Origin: Zymomonas sp.
Lineage (GTDB): Bacteria > Pseudomonadota > Alphaproteobacteria > Sphingomonadales > Sphingomonadaceae
DNA length: 25,244 nucleotides
Assembly: GCA_027489105.1 (NCBI GenBank)
Contig: JAIYAJ010000351.1
Span: 1 to 25,244 of the forward strand
Direction of reading: 5' to 3'
Shown one piece after another: positions 14,435 to 22,853 of this stretch. Within the stretch, counting starts at the first letter, position 1. Every line of letters starts with the position of its first letter. The position numbers and the translations under genes are program-made. Below the pieces are notes generated by a model, which was given only the letters and a program-made list of their open reading frames with translations, was not told the DNA's origin and ran no database searches.

Positions 14435-15247
14435 TCAATTGCCCTCGAACACGGGCTTCGACTTGGCGACGAAGGCGTTGTAGGCGCGCTCGAAATCGCG
14501 CGTCTGCATGCAGATCGACTGCGCCTGCGCCTCGGCCTCGATCGCCACGTCGAGCGACATCGCCCATTCGATGTTGAGCTGGTTCTTGGTGATGCCGTGC
14601 GCGAAGGTCGGCCCCGACGCCAGCATGGCGGCATAGGCCTGCGCTTCGTTCAGCACCTCTTCCGATGCGACGATGCGGTTGTAGAAGCCCCAGCGCTCGC
14701 CCTCCTCGACACCGAGCGAGCGGCCCGAGAAGAGCAGGTCCGACGCGCGGCCCTGGCCGATGATGCGCGGCAATATCGCGCAGGCGCCCATGTCGGCGCC
14801 GGCCAGACCAACGCGCGTGAACAGGAAGGCGGTCTTGGTCGCCGGGGTCGCGAAGCGGATGTCCGATGCCATCGCCATGATCGCGCCCGCGCCCGCGCAG
14901 ATGCCGTCGATCGCGGCAATCACCGGCTGCGGACAGGCGCGCATCGCCTTGACCAGATCGCCCGTCATGCGCGTGAAGGCGAGAAGCTCGGGCATCTCCA
15001 TCTTCGTCAGCGGGCCGATGATCTCGTGCACGTCGCCGCCCGAACAGAAATTGCCGCCCGCGCCGGTCACGACCACCGCCTTGACCTCGGTCGCGTAGAC
15101 GAGGTCGCGGAAGAAATCGCGCAGCTCGGCATAGGATTCGAAGGTCAGCGGATTCTTCCGCTCCGGCCGGTTGAGCGTGACCGTCGCGACCTTGCCGTCG
15201 AACGCATAGGCAAAATGCTTCGGCGCGTAATTTGCCGGATTCAACAT
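14435..15247 (-). CDS. Crotonase-superfamily protein lacking both hydratase glutamates
   Basis: 270 aa. The ATG at 15247 follows GAGGAGG. The crotonase fold is clear: [19 protein letters not shown], oxyanion-hole segments GNFCSGGDV (65-73) and [16 protein letters not shown] (114-129). In rat enoyl-CoA hydratase the two catalytic glutamates lie in GGGCEL and in PEI. Here the corresponding positions are I123 (GAGAIM) and R145 (FTRVG), so simple hydration of an enoyl-CoA is unlikely. An acidic residue, D152 in GLAGADMGA, is placed where other crotonase branches put catalytic groups. Ring-opening hydrolysis of a 2-oxo-cyclohexane-type CoA ester (the job of BadI) would suit the pathway, but this protein is not an obvious BadI. 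Function beyond the superfamily is inferred. Confidence 0.85.
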   Translation of the reverse strand: MLNPANYAPKHFAYAFDGKVATVTLNRPERKNPLTFESYAELRDFFRDLVYATEVKAVVVTGAGGNFCSGGDVHEIIGPLTKMEMPELLAFTRMTGDLVKAMRACPQPVIAAIDGICAGAGAIMAMASDIRFATPATKTAFLFTRVGLAGADMGACAILPRIIGQGRASDLLFSGRSLGVEEGERWGFYNRIVASEEVLNEAQAYAAMLASGPTFAHGITKNQLNIEWAMSLDVAIEAEAQAQSICMQTRDFERAYNAFVAKSKPVFEGN

Positions 15248-15257
15248 CCCATCCTCC

Positions 15258-16016
15258 TCACATGACTTCTCCGCCGGCGACGACGATCGCCTGCCCCGTT
15301 ACCGAGCGGGCGAGATCGGACATCAGCCAGTGTACCGCGCCCGCCACCTCGTCGGGTTGGATCAGCCGGCCCTGCGGATTGGTGCCGGTGAAGGTCGTCA
15401 TCGCCTCGGCTTCGCTGCGGCCCGTCTTGGCGACGATCGTCGCGACGGCGTCGCGAACGATGTCGGTGTCGGCATAGCCCGGGCAGATCGCGTTGACCGT
15501 GATCGCCGTGCCCGCCAGCTCGGTCGCCAGCGCGCGCGTCATCCCCAGCAGGGCATGTTTGGTCGCGGTATAGGCGCTGACATAGGCATAGCCCTTGAGC
15601 GACGCGGTGCTGGCGATGTTGATGATCCGTCCCGACGGCAGCTCGCGCATCGCCGGCAGGACCGCACGGGTCGCGTTGACCGCACCCATGACATTGGTCC
15701 GCCACAGCGCTTCCCAGACGTCATTGCCGGTCTTGAGGAAAGGCGCGGTCTTCACCGAACCCGCGCAGTTGACGAGCGTGTCGACCGATCCGCGTTCCTG
15801 CGTCGCGCGTGCGAAGGCCGCATCGACGGCCCCGGCATCGCCCACGTCGCAGGCAATCGCCAGCAGGTCGGGATGCTCGGCGCGCACCGCTTCCAGCCGC
15901 TCGGCATTCCGGCCCATGATGGTGACGCGGTGGCCGGCGCGGGCGATGTCGAGCGCGATAGCCCGACCGATCCCGCTGCCGCCGCCGGTCACCACGACAT
16001 GGCGGAATCCGCTCAC
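15258..16016 (-). CDS. Short-chain dehydrogenase/reductase
   Basis: 252 aa. The GTG start at 16016 overlaps the stop of the monooxygenase gene (GTGA). Classical SDR: dinucleotide motif TGGGSGIG (10-17), D57 in ACDVGD, NCAG (83-86), and the triad S136, Y149, K153 (IASTAS, YTATK). The residue after the second beta strand is Arg36 (MGRNAER), which often signals NADP(H) preference. It resembles FabG-like and 3-hydroxyacyl-CoA/ketoreductase members. In this operon it could reduce the 5-oxo group of the alicyclic CoA intermediate or oxidise a 3-hydroxyacyl-CoA. Substrate cannot be assigned from sequence. Confidence 0.88.
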   Translation of the reverse strand: MSGFRHVVVTGGGSGIGRAIALDIARAGHRVTIMGRNAERLEAVRAEHPDLLAIACDVGDAGAVDAAFARATQERGSVDTLVNCAGSVKTAPFLKTGNDVWEALWRTNVMGAVNATRAVLPAMRELPSGRIINIASTASLKGYAYVSAYTATKHALLGMTRALATELAGTAITVNAICPGYADTDIVRDAVATIVAKTGRSEAEAMTTFTGTNPQGRLIQPDEVAGAVHWLMSDLARSVTGQAIVVAGGEVM

Positions 16017-18328
16017 TTCAGCGGCACCATCTGCGCAGCGCGCTGCGCGTTGAGCTGGGCCTGGAAGAAGCCGCTCTTATACTGGTCGGGCACGGGGGCC
16101 TTCTTATACTGCTGGCTCGCGGCGGCGTGCAGCGTCCAGTTCGGGTCCATCTGGTGTGGACGGCCCATCGCGCAGAGATCGGCACGGCCGGCAGCAATAA
16201 TCGAGTTGACGTGGTCGACCTCGTAGATGTTGCCGACCGCCATCGTCCGAACGTCGAGTTCGTTGCGGATCTGGTCGGAGAAGGGCGTCTGGAACATGCG
16301 GCCGTAGACCGGCTTCTCCTTCTTGCTGACCTGACCCGAGGACACGTCGACCAGGTCGACGCCGGCTTCCTTGAACGCCCGGCTGATCTCTACCGCCTCG
16401 TCCGGGGTGATGCCACCCTCGACCCAGTCATGCGCCGAGATGCGCACCGACATCGGCTTGTCGGCCGGCCAGACGGCGCGCATCGCGTGGAATATCTCGA
16501 GCGGGTAGCGCAGGCGGTTTTCCAGGCTGCCGCCATAGTCGTCGGTGCGCTTGTTCTGGGTCGGGCTGATGAAACCGGACAGCAGATAGCCATGGGCGCA
16601 GTGCAGCTCGACCATGTCGAAGCCGGCGTCGAGCGCGCGGCGCGTCGCATTGACGAAATCGTCGCGGATCGCGTCCATGCCCTCGCGGGTGAGCGGCACG
16701 GGGACCTGATTGTCGGGGCTGTAGGGCACGTCGGACGGCGCCACGACCTGCCAATTGCCTTCCTCCAGCGGCTTGTCGATGCCCTGCCAGGCGAGACGGG
16801 TCGAGCCCTTCGAGCCGCTATGGCCGAGCTGGACGCAGATCTTGGCGCCCGGCACGCTGTGCACGAAGTCGGTCAGACGCTTCCAGGCGGCGGTCTGTTC
16901 GTCGTTCCACAGTCCGGTGCAGCCCGGCGTGATCCGCGCCTCGGGCGAGATGCAGGTCATCTCGGTGAGGATCAGCCCGGCCCCGCCCAGCGCACGCGCG
17001 CCATAGTGGACGAGGTGGAAGTCGTTGGGGACGCCGTCGGTCGCCGAATACATCGCCATCGGCGACATCACGATGCGGTTGCGCAGCTCCATGTCGCGCA
17101 GGCGGAAGGGCAGGAACATCGGCGGGACGGGCTCATTCACGACCTCGCCGAACGCCTTGGTGGCGAGTTCGCGCTCGAGCTGGGCGAGCCAGGCCGGATC
17201 GCGCAGACGCAGATTCTCGTGGCTCACCCGCTGGCTGCGGGTCAGCAGCGTGTAGGTGAACTGCATCGGATCCATCTTCAGATAGCGGTCGAGATGCTCG
17301 AACCATTCGGTCGAGTTGCGCGCGGCATTCTGGATCTTGAGCACCTCGAGATGGCGCTCCTCGCGATATTCGTCGAGCGCGGCGGCGACGCCTTCCTTAC
17401 TCTTGAAATCGGGGCGGCTGACGACGTCGGCCAGCTTGATCGCATCCTCGAGCGCAAGCTTGGTGCCCGAGCCGATCGAGAAATGCGCGGTGTGGGCAGC
17501 GTCACCCAGCAGAATGATGTTCTTGTAGCTCCACTTGCCGCAGATCAGGCGCGGGAAGTTGATCCAGGCCGAGCCGCGAATATGGCTCGCATTGGTCATC
17601 AGTTCATGGCCGCCGAGATGATCCGCGAAGATCTCCTCGCAGAAGCGGCAGCTTTCTTCCTGGGTCATCCGGTCGAAGCCGACCTTCTCGTAGACCTCGG
17701 GCGTAGTCTCGACGATGAAGGTCGCCGTGTCCTTGTCGAACTGATAGGCGTGGGCCCAGATCCAGCCATATTCGGTGTTCACGAAGATGAAGTTGAACGC
17801 ATCGAAGCGCTGGTGCGTGCCGAGCCAGACGAACTTGTTGCGCTTGACGTCGATGTCGACGTCGAAATGCTCCTCATAGGCGCGGCGCAGCTTGCTGTTG
17901 ACGCCGTCGGACGCGATCACGAGGTCGTAGCTCGACAGGAACTCCTCGTTCGGATCGACGTCGACCTCGAACTCCAGCTTCACGCCCAGCTCGCGCGCCC
18001 GATCCTGCAGGATGTTGAGCAGCCGCTTGCGACCGATGCCGATGAAGCCGTGGCCGGTCGAGCTGTTCTTCACCTTCTTGTCGCCGTCGACGACATGCAC
18101 GTCGATGTCGTCCCAATGGGCGAGCTCGTCGATCATCGTCCTGGCGCTGATCGGGTCGTTGCCGTTCAGATGCTCCATCGTCTGGTCGGAGAAGACCACG
18201 CCCCAGCCGAAGGTGTCGCCGGGCCGGTTGCGCTCGAACACGGTGATGTCGTGCGACGGATCGCGCAGCATCATCGAGATGGCGAAATAGAGACCGGCCG
18301 GGCCACCGCCCACGCATGCAATCTTCAT
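16013..18328 (-). CDS. Bifunctional FAD monooxygenase / OYE-type reductase, 2-aminobenzoyl-CoA (or salicylyl-CoA) type
   Basis: 771 aa from the ATG at 18328 (GGAG 8 nt before). Residues 1-~390 form a PHBH-type flavin hydroxylase: [16 protein letters not shown] with GGGPAG at 7-12, and [14 protein letters not shown] (~279-292). Residues ~404-771 form an Old Yellow Enzyme-like NADH:flavin oxidoreductase: [50 protein letters not shown] followed by [10 protein letters not shown]. This fusion is the architecture of 2-aminobenzoyl-CoA monooxygenase/reductase of Azoarcus evansii, which hydroxylates and then reduces the ring to a non-aromatic 2-amino-5-oxocyclohexene carboxyl-CoA. Automated labels often read salicylyl-CoA 5-hydroxylase. 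The beta-oxidation and RidA neighbours favour the aminobenzoyl-CoA role. First gene of the minus-strand operon; a candidate operator lies 19 nt upstream. Confidence 0.88.
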   Translation of the reverse strand: MKIACVGGGPAGLYFAISMMLRDPSHDITVFERNRPGDTFGWGVVFSDQTMEHLNGNDPISARTMIDELAHWDDIDVHVVDGDKKVKNSSTGHGFIGIGRKRLLNILQDRARELGVKLEFEVDVDPNEEFLSSYDLVIASDGVNSKLRRAYEEHFDVDIDVKRNKFVWLGTHQRFDAFNFIFVNTEYGWIWAHAYQFDKDTATFIVETTPEVYEKVGFDRMTQEESCRFCEEIFADHLGGHELMTNASHIRGSAWINFPRLICGKWSYKNIILLGDAAHTAHFSIGSGTKLALEDAIKLADVVSRPDFKSKEGVAAALDEYREERHLEVLKIQNAARNSTEWFEHLDRYLKMDPMQFTYTLLTRSQRVSHENLRLRDPAWLAQLERELATKAFGEVVNEPVPPMFLPFRLRDMELRNRIVMSPMAMYSATDGVPNDFHLVHYGARALGGAGLILTEMTCISPEARITPGCTGLWNDEQTAAWKRLTDFVHSVPGAKICVQLGHSGSKGSTRLAWQGIDKPLEEGNWQVVAPSDVPYSPDNQVPVPLTREGMDAIRDDFVNATRRALDAGFDMVELHCAHGYLLSGFISPTQNKRTDDYGGSLENRLRYPLEIFHAMRAVWPADKPMSVRISAHDWVEGGITPDEAVEISRAFKEAGVDLVDVSSGQVSKKEKPVYGRMFQTPFSDQIRNELDVRTMAVGNIYEVDHVNSIIAAGRADLCAMGRPHQMDPNWTLHAAASQQYKKAPVPDQYKSGFFQAQLNAQRAAQMVPLK

Positions 18329-18346
18329 CGGGGAGTCTCCGAAATC

Positions 18347-18366
18347 ATTTTATGTCTAAAACATAT
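18347..18366. promoter_or_regulatory. Candidate operator A, before the monooxygenase/reductase operon
   Basis: The + strand reads TTTTA (18348-18352), TGTC, TAAAA (18357-18361), a perfect dyad, overlapped by a second dyad TATGT-CTAAA-ACATA. It lies 19-38 nt before the operon's start codon in otherwise GC-rich DNA and resembles sites B, C and D. The rest of the 103-bp gap to the next gene shows nothing else distinctive. Confidence 0.55.
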
Positions 18367-18431
18367 CCGAGCCCGGAGATATTTCAAGCGTAAAGTAAAT
18401 GATCTGGATCAACGCCCGTGCCAGCGAAACC

Positions 18432-20456
18432 TCAGGACGTGAAACGTCCGTTCTCCCGCGTTTGCCGTTCCAACAGCGAACTGGTCTCTATCCCGTGGCG
18501 TTGCAGCGACTCGACGATCGTACCGGCACCGACCTGATCGGCCCAATGCATCGGCCCGCCGCGATAGCGCGGCCAGCCATAGCCGTGGATCCAGACGACA
18601 TCGATGTCGGACGCGCGCTGTGCGATTCCCTCCTCGATGATACGGGCGCCCTCGTTGACCATCACATAGAGGGTCCGCTCGCGGATCTCCTCGTCGCTGA
18701 TCGCCCGACGCTGCGCACCCGATGCCCTGGCGAAGTCTTCTATGATCGCCAGCGCCTCGGGCGACGGCGAGCGGCGGCGCTCGGCGTCATAGTCATAATA
18801 GCCTTTCCCCGCCTTCTGGCCGAAGCGACCGGCGGCACAGATCGCGTCCTGCAGCGTCTCGATGCGCGACGGATCGCGGTGCCAGCCGATGTCGACGCCG
18901 GCGAGGTCCGACATCTGGAAGGGCCCCATCGGCATACCGAAGCCGGTGTGGACGCGGTCGATCTGTTCGGGCGTCGCGCCCTCCATCAGCAGCGCAATGG
19001 CCTGCTTGCGGCGTTGCGCCAGCATGCGGTTGCCGATGAAGCCATAGCAGTTGCCCGCGACCACCGCCGTCTTGCCGATCCGCCGGCCAAGCTGCATCGC
19101 CGTCTTGAGTATGTCGGGCGCGGTCTGTGCGCCCCGCACGATCTCCAGCAGCTTCATGATGTTGGCGGGCGAGAAGAAGTGCATGCCCAGGAAGCGTTCG
19201 GGGTGCGAGACCGAGCCTGCAATCTCGTCGATGTCGAGATAGCTGGTGTTGGTCGCAAGGATCGCGTCGGGCCGGACGACCTTGTCCAGCGCACCGAACA
19301 CATCCTTCTTGACGCTCATCAGTTCGAACACCGCCTCGATCACGAGATCGCAGGAGCCGAGATCCTCATAGCGCAGCGACGGCGACAGCAGCGCCTTCGC
19401 GCGGGCTGCGGCGTCCACGCTCAGGCGCCCCTTAGCGACCGAGCCGTCTAGCGTCTTGCCGATGCTGGCAACGCCGCGATCGAGCGCGGCCGCGTCGAGT
19501 TCGAGCAGCGACACCCGGAGCCCGGCCAGCAGGAAGTTGATCGCGATGCCCGTGCCCATCGTCCCTGCGCCGATGATCCCGACATGCTCGACGGGACGCA
19601 CCGCGACCTCGTCGCCGATACCGTCGATGCGGCTCGCCTGCCGCTCGGCGCCGAACAGATAGCGCAGCGCACGCGACTGCTCGCCGCCTTCCAGCGCGAG
19701 GAACAGCCGGCGTTCGAGTGCCTGCCCGTCTGCGAGGGACAGGGTCGTGGCGCCATTGACCGCCTCGATCGCCGCTTCAGGGGCGGCCTGCCCGGCGAGT
19801 TTCCGGCCATTGTCGGCCTTGAACAGCGCCACCAGCGCGTCGTCGGGCGCGATCGTCCGCTCGCCCGTGCGCGGCAGCGGACCGCTGTCCGCCATCTCGC
19901 GCGCAAAGGCGATCGCGGCGTCGCGCAGATCGGCATCCTCGACGATCCGATCGACCAAGCCACGCTCCGCCGCAGCAGCAGCATCCAGCTGCTCGCCCAG
20001 CACGATCATCCGCAGCGCCATGTCGAGACCGACGAGGCGCGGCAGCCGTTGCGTCCCGCCCGATCCGGGGATCAGGCCCAGCTTGACCTCGGGCATGCCG
20101 AACTTCGCGCTGCGCACGTCAAGGCGATAATGTGCAGCCAGTGCGACTTCGAGATCACCTCCGAGCGCCGTTCCATGGATCGCCGCGACGACAGGTTTGG
20201 GGCTGGCTTCGATCGCGTCGCACAGCGCCGGCAGCACCGGATCGCGGCGGGGCTTGCCGAATTCGGCGATGTCGGCCCCCGCGAAGAAGGTCTTGCCGGC
20301 GCAGAGGATGACGATGGCGGAGACGTGCGGATCGTCGGCAGCGGCGGCGATCCCGTCCGCAAGTCCGGCGCGGACCGCGTGGCCGAGCGCGTTGACCGGG
20401 GGATAGTCGGCCGTGAGGACCAAGATCCCGTCGAGCTTTTCCTGCGTCACAACCAT
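18432..20456 (-). CDS. Enoyl-CoA hydratase / 3-hydroxyacyl-CoA dehydrogenase fusion (FadB-like)
   Basis: 674 aa. The ATG at 20456 has GGAGG 8 nt upstream; an in-frame GTG at 20501 lacks one. The N-terminal crotonase domain (1-~190) has both catalytic glutamates, E103 in LGGDLEVAL and E123 in FGMPEVKLG, so hydratase activity is expected. The central NAD-binding domain has VGIIGAGTMGTGIAINF (~290-306). The catalytic His and its partner region are LGMHFFSPANIMKLLEIVRG, followed by NCYGFIGNRML. Tandem C-terminal 3-hydroxyacyl-CoA dehydrogenase domains follow (GPFQMSDLAGVDIGW, GRFGQKAGKGYYDYD). Acting in order it hydrates an enoyl-CoA and oxidises the 3-hydroxyacyl-CoA, the steps before thiolysis. 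It differs from E. coli FadB in being shorter and more like peroxisomal bifunctional enzymes. It may serve both crotonyl-CoA and a C7 dicarboxylyl-CoA. Confidence 0.92.
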   Translation of the reverse strand: MVVTQEKLDGILVLTADYPPVNALGHAVRAGLADGIAAAADDPHVSAIVILCAGKTFFAGADIAEFGKPRRDPVLPALCDAIEASPKPVVAAIHGTALGGDLEVALAAHYRLDVRSAKFGMPEVKLGLIPGSGGTQRLPRLVGLDMALRMIVLGEQLDAAAAAERGLVDRIVEDADLRDAAIAFAREMADSGPLPRTGERTIAPDDALVALFKADNGRKLAGQAAPEAAIEAVNGATTLSLADGQALERRLFLALEGGEQSRALRYLFGAERQASRIDGIGDEVAVRPVEHVGIIGAGTMGTGIAINFLLAGLRVSLLELDAAALDRGVASIGKTLDGSVAKGRLSVDAAARAKALLSPSLRYEDLGSCDLVIEAVFELMSVKKDVFGALDKVVRPDAILATNTSYLDIDEIAGSVSHPERFLGMHFFSPANIMKLLEIVRGAQTAPDILKTAMQLGRRIGKTAVVAGNCYGFIGNRMLAQRRKQAIALLMEGATPEQIDRVHTGFGMPMGPFQMSDLAGVDIGWHRDPSRIETLQDAICAAGRFGQKAGKGYYDYDAERRRSPSPEALAIIEDFARASGAQRRAISDEEIRERTLYVMVNEGARIIEEGIAQRASDIDVVWIHGYGWPRYRGGPMHWADQVGAGTIVESLQRHGIETSSLLERQTRENGRFTS

Positions 20457-20513
20457 CGTCCCACCCTCCAAGCCGATTTCCAATGCATCGGGGCCATGCA
20501 CTACCGACAGATT

Positions 20514-20532
20514 ATTTTAAGTCTATACTAAT
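20514..20532. promoter_or_regulatory. Candidate operator B, before the FadB-like gene
   Basis: The + strand reads TTTTA (20515-20519), AGTC, TATAC (20524-20528), then TAAT. It shares TTTAAG...ACTAAT with site D and TTTTA-N-GTCTA with site A. It is 58-76 nt before the FadB-like start codon, in the 114-bp gap after the thioesterase stop. Confidence 0.5.
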
Positions 20533-20570
20533 TCCGCAGCCCGCCCCAGCGCCGGGACGCAACGACCGAA

Positions 20571-20981
20571 TCAGGCGGTGAGGAGGAAGGGCGTCATCGC
20601 CGCGCGCATGTCGTCGGGCCAGGGCACCGACTTGCGCGCCGACAGATCCATGCAGACCAGCACGCCGCTGCCCAGGATGCGCTGCTGCCCGCGGGCCGAC
20701 ATCCGGAAATCATAGGCGCAACTCGATCCACCGATGCGGCGCGGTTCGATGTCGATATCGAGAATGTCACCCAGCTCGCTCGGCGCCTGGAATTCGCATT
20801 GCAGGCTGACGGTCGGCACACCCAGCTGGCGGCGGACGTGCAGCCCGTGAAAGTCATGGCCCATCGCGGCGAACCAGTCTTCGACCGCGCCGTTGAGAAA
20901 CTCGAAATAGCGCGGGTAGAAGACGATCGCCGCCGCATCGATATGCGCGAAGCGAACCTGCGCCGTGGTGCGGAAGCCCAT
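20571..20981 (-). CDS. Acyl-CoA thioesterase, 4-hydroxybenzoyl-CoA thioesterase-like hotdog protein
   Basis: 136 aa. The ATG at 20981 overlaps the MarR stop by one base (TGATG). The hotdog-fold signature is VRFAHIDAAAIVFYPRYFEF (9-28), with D15 as the expected catalytic acid; the IVFYPRYF element is typical of 4-hydroxybenzoyl-CoA thioesterase/YbgC relatives. The remainder (LGVPTVSLQCEFQAPSELGD, IGGSSCAYDFRM) continues the fold. It would hydrolyse an aromatic or dead-end CoA ester and free CoA, a common safety valve in CoA-dependent aromatic pathways. It is co-transcribed with the regulator gene upstream, so its expression probably follows pathway induction. Confidence 0.87.
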   Translation of the reverse strand: MGFRTTAQVRFAHIDAAAIVFYPRYFEFLNGAVEDWFAAMGHDFHGLHVRRQLGVPTVSLQCEFQAPSELGDILDIDIEPRRIGGSSCAYDFRMSARGQQRILGSGVLVCMDLSARKSVPWPDDMRAAMTPFLLTA

Positions 20982-21442
20982 CAGGAACGACCGATCGAGA
21001 CTTTGAGGTCGGCGAGCAAGTCGTAAAGCTGTTGCTGCTTCTCGCGCGGAAACTCCTTCATCGCGTCGCGCACCCAGCCCTGATGATCGCGCGCCATGCG
21101 CTTGAACAGCGTCTTGCCTTCGGGGGTCAGGGTCACGATCGCCGAACGCCGGTCGTTGGGGTCGACATTGGTTTCGACCAGCTTCTGCGCCTCCAGCTGG
21201 CGGACGATCGACGTCACATTGCCGTTGGAGACCAGCAGCGCGCGGGAGAGATCGCCCATCGTCTGCCCTTCGGGATAGCGATCGAGCGAGGCCATGACGT
21301 CGAAGCGCGGCAGCGTCGTGTCGAACTGCTCGGCGAAGTTGCGCCGCAGCCGCTTTTCGATCCGCATGGCGCAGCTCAGCAGGCGCACCCAGACCCGCAG
21401 GTCCATCGGCGCTTCGAGAGAGCCGTCGTGCTTTTCCTCCAT
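20981..21442 (-). CDS. MarR-family regulator, probable controller of the CoA-thioester regulon
   Basis: 153 aa from the ATG at 21442 (GAGG 5 nt upstream); longer starts lack a ribosome-binding site. The MarR layout is clear: N-terminal helix DLRVWVRLLSCAMRIEKRL, winged helix with FDVMASLDRYPEGQTMGDLS, recognition region LVSNGNVTSIVRQLEAQKLV, and wing DPNDRRSAIVTLTPEGKTLF. It is divergent from the thiolase gene and cotranscribed with the thioesterase. The four similar AT-rich dyads (A-D) lie at promoters around it, two of them in its own promoter region, which makes it the natural candidate to bind them. Several MarR regulators of aromatic pathways respond to a CoA thioester; 2-aminobenzoyl-CoA would be the guess here. 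Confidence 0.9.
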   Translation of the reverse strand: MEEKHDGSLEAPMDLRVWVRLLSCAMRIEKRLRRNFAEQFDTTLPRFDVMASLDRYPEGQTMGDLSRALLVSNGNVTSIVRQLEAQKLVETNVDPNDRRSAIVTLTPEGKTLFKRMARDHQGWVRDAMKEFPREKQQQLYDLLADLKVSIGRS

Positions 21443-21510
21443 CCATCCCTCGCCACAGCGCGTGCCCCCGCGATCGACGGGCAATAGCCCATCTGACGGG
21501 GGCAACGGCT

Positions 21511-21529
21511 TGGTTCAATCTTAAAATAG
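21511..21529. promoter_or_regulatory. Candidate operator C, upstream of the MarR-thioesterase genes
   Basis: The + strand reads GTTCA (21513-21517), ATCT, TAAAA (21522-21526); on the minus strand this is TTTTA-AGAT-TGAAC, like sites B and D. It is 69-87 nt before the MarR start codon, in the 199-bp divergent gap shared with the thiolase gene. Confidence 0.45.
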
Positions 21530-21574
21530 TAGGTCCGCGCCTAATTTTCCTTTCGCGTTGCGCCGCACAATTTG

Positions 21575-21592
21575 CTTTAAGGTTAAACTAAT
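21575..21592. promoter_or_regulatory. Candidate operator D, upstream of the thiolase gene
   Basis: The + strand reads CTTTA (21575-21579), AGGT, TAAAC (21584-21588), then TAAT. It is 50-67 nt before the thiolase ATG. Its centre is about 64 bp from that of site C, close to six helical turns, so two bound dimers would lie on the same face of the DNA. Confidence 0.5.
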
Positions 21593-21641
21593 AGCAGCGG
21601 TCGGCCTCTGCGGCGACCGCGTCGACAGCGGAGTGACGACC

Positions 21642-22841
21642 ATGACCGAAGCCTATATTTGCGACGCCTTGCGCACACCGATCGGCCGCCATGGCGGCGC
21701 GCTGTCGACGGTGCGCACCGATGACCTCGCCGCGATGCCCATCCGCGCGCTGGTCGAGCGGAGCGGGATCGACCCTGCGGCGATCGACGATGTCTTGCTC
21801 GGCTGCGCCAACCAGGCGGGCGAGGACAATCGCAATGTGGCGCGCATGGCGGGGCTCCTTGCCGGGCTGCCGGTCGGCGTCGGCGGGGTCACGCTGAACC
21901 GGCTCTGCGCCAGCGGCGCCGATGCGGTGGGCACCGCCGCGCGGGCAATCCGCTCTGGCGAGATCGAGGTCGCAATCGCCGGCGGTGTCGAGAGCATGAC
22001 GCGCGCGCCCTTCGTTCTCGCCAAGTCGGACAAGCCGTTCGCGCGCGACGCCGAGATCGCAGACACGACGATCGGCTGGCGCTTCGTCAACCGGCAGATG
22101 CAGAACCTCTACGGCACCGATTCGATGCCGGAGACCGCCGAAAATGTCGCCGACGCCCATGGCATCGACCGGGGCGCACAGGATGCCTATGCGCTGCGCA
22201 GCCAGCAGCGCGCCGCCCTCGCCGAGGCCGCCGGCTTTTTCGCCGAGGAGATTGTGCCGGTGACGATCAAGGGCCGGAAGGGCGAAACGATCGTCGACCG
22301 CGACGAACACCCGCGCGCCGATACGACCCTGGAGGCGCTCGCGGCGCTTAAACCCATCGTCCGCCCCGGCGGGACCGTCACGGCCGGTAACGCTTCGGGC
22401 GTCAACGACGGCGCCGCCGCGCTGCTGCTGGCGAGCGAGGCGGCCACGAAGCGCCATGGCCTCGTGCCACGCGCCCGCGTGCTGGGCATGGCGACCGCCG
22501 GAGTAGAGCCGCGCCTGATGGGAATCGGCCCGGTCCCGGCGACGCGCAAACTGCTCTACCGGCTGGGGCTCTGCATCGGCGACTTCGATGTGATCGAACT
22601 CAACGAAGCCTTTGCGTCGCAGGTGCTCGCCTCGCTCGCCGATTTCGGCATCCCCGGCGATGCGGAGCACGTGAACCCCCATGGCGGCGGCATCGCGCTC
22701 GGCCATCCGCTCGGCATGACAGGCGCCCGCCTGGTGCAGACGGCGGTCCATGCGCTGGAGACGCGCGGTGGGCGGCGGGCGCTGGTGACGATGTGCATCG
22801 GCGTCGGCCAAGGCCTCGCCCTCGCCGTCGAACGCGTCTGA
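21642..22841 (+). CDS. Thiolase (3-oxoadipyl-CoA/acetyl-CoA acyltransferase, PcaF-like)
   Basis: 399 aa from the ATG at 21642 (GGAG at 21630-21633). It opens [20 protein letters not shown], the hallmark of PcaF/PaaJ-type thiolases. The nucleophile Cys is in [19 protein letters not shown] (~88-91), with the His in [17 protein letters not shown] and the second Cys in [20 protein letters not shown] and [14 protein letters not shown] also match that branch. These enzymes cleave 3-oxoacyl-CoA esters with CoA; PcaF acts on 3-oxoadipyl-CoA to give succinyl-CoA and acetyl-CoA. With a glutaryl-CoA dehydrogenase in the locus, 3-oxopimelyl-CoA to glutaryl-CoA plus acetyl-CoA is an attractive alternative. 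It is transcribed away from the MarR gene; its stop is only 12 bp from the stop of the convergent histidine kinase. Confidence 0.92.
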   Translation: MTEAYICDALRTPIGRHGGALSTVRTDDLAAMPIRALVERSGIDPAAIDDVLLGCANQAGEDNRNVARMAGLLAGLPVGVGGVTLNRLCASGADAVGTAARAIRSGEIEVAIAGGVESMTRAPFVLAKSDKPFARDAEIADTTIGWRFVNRQMQNLYGTDSMPETAENVADAHGIDRGAQDAYALRSQQRAALAEAAGFFAEEIVPVTIKGRKGETIVDRDEHPRADTTLEALAALKPIVRPGGTVTAGNASGVNDGAAALLLASEAATKRHGLVPRARVLGMATAGVEPRLMGIGPVPATRKLLYRLGLCIGDFDVIELNEAFASQVLASLADFGIPGDAEHVNPHGGGIALGHPLGMTGARLVQTAVHALETRGGRRALVTMCIGVGQGLALAVERV

Positions 22842-22853
22842 CTGTTCGCGCGG

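Noticed and set aside
16127..18442. A 771-codon open frame on the + strand over the monooxygenase/reductase gene
   Set aside because: Antisense shadow of a high-GC gene; no motifs or ribosome-binding site, while the minus strand encodes both flavoprotein domains in full.
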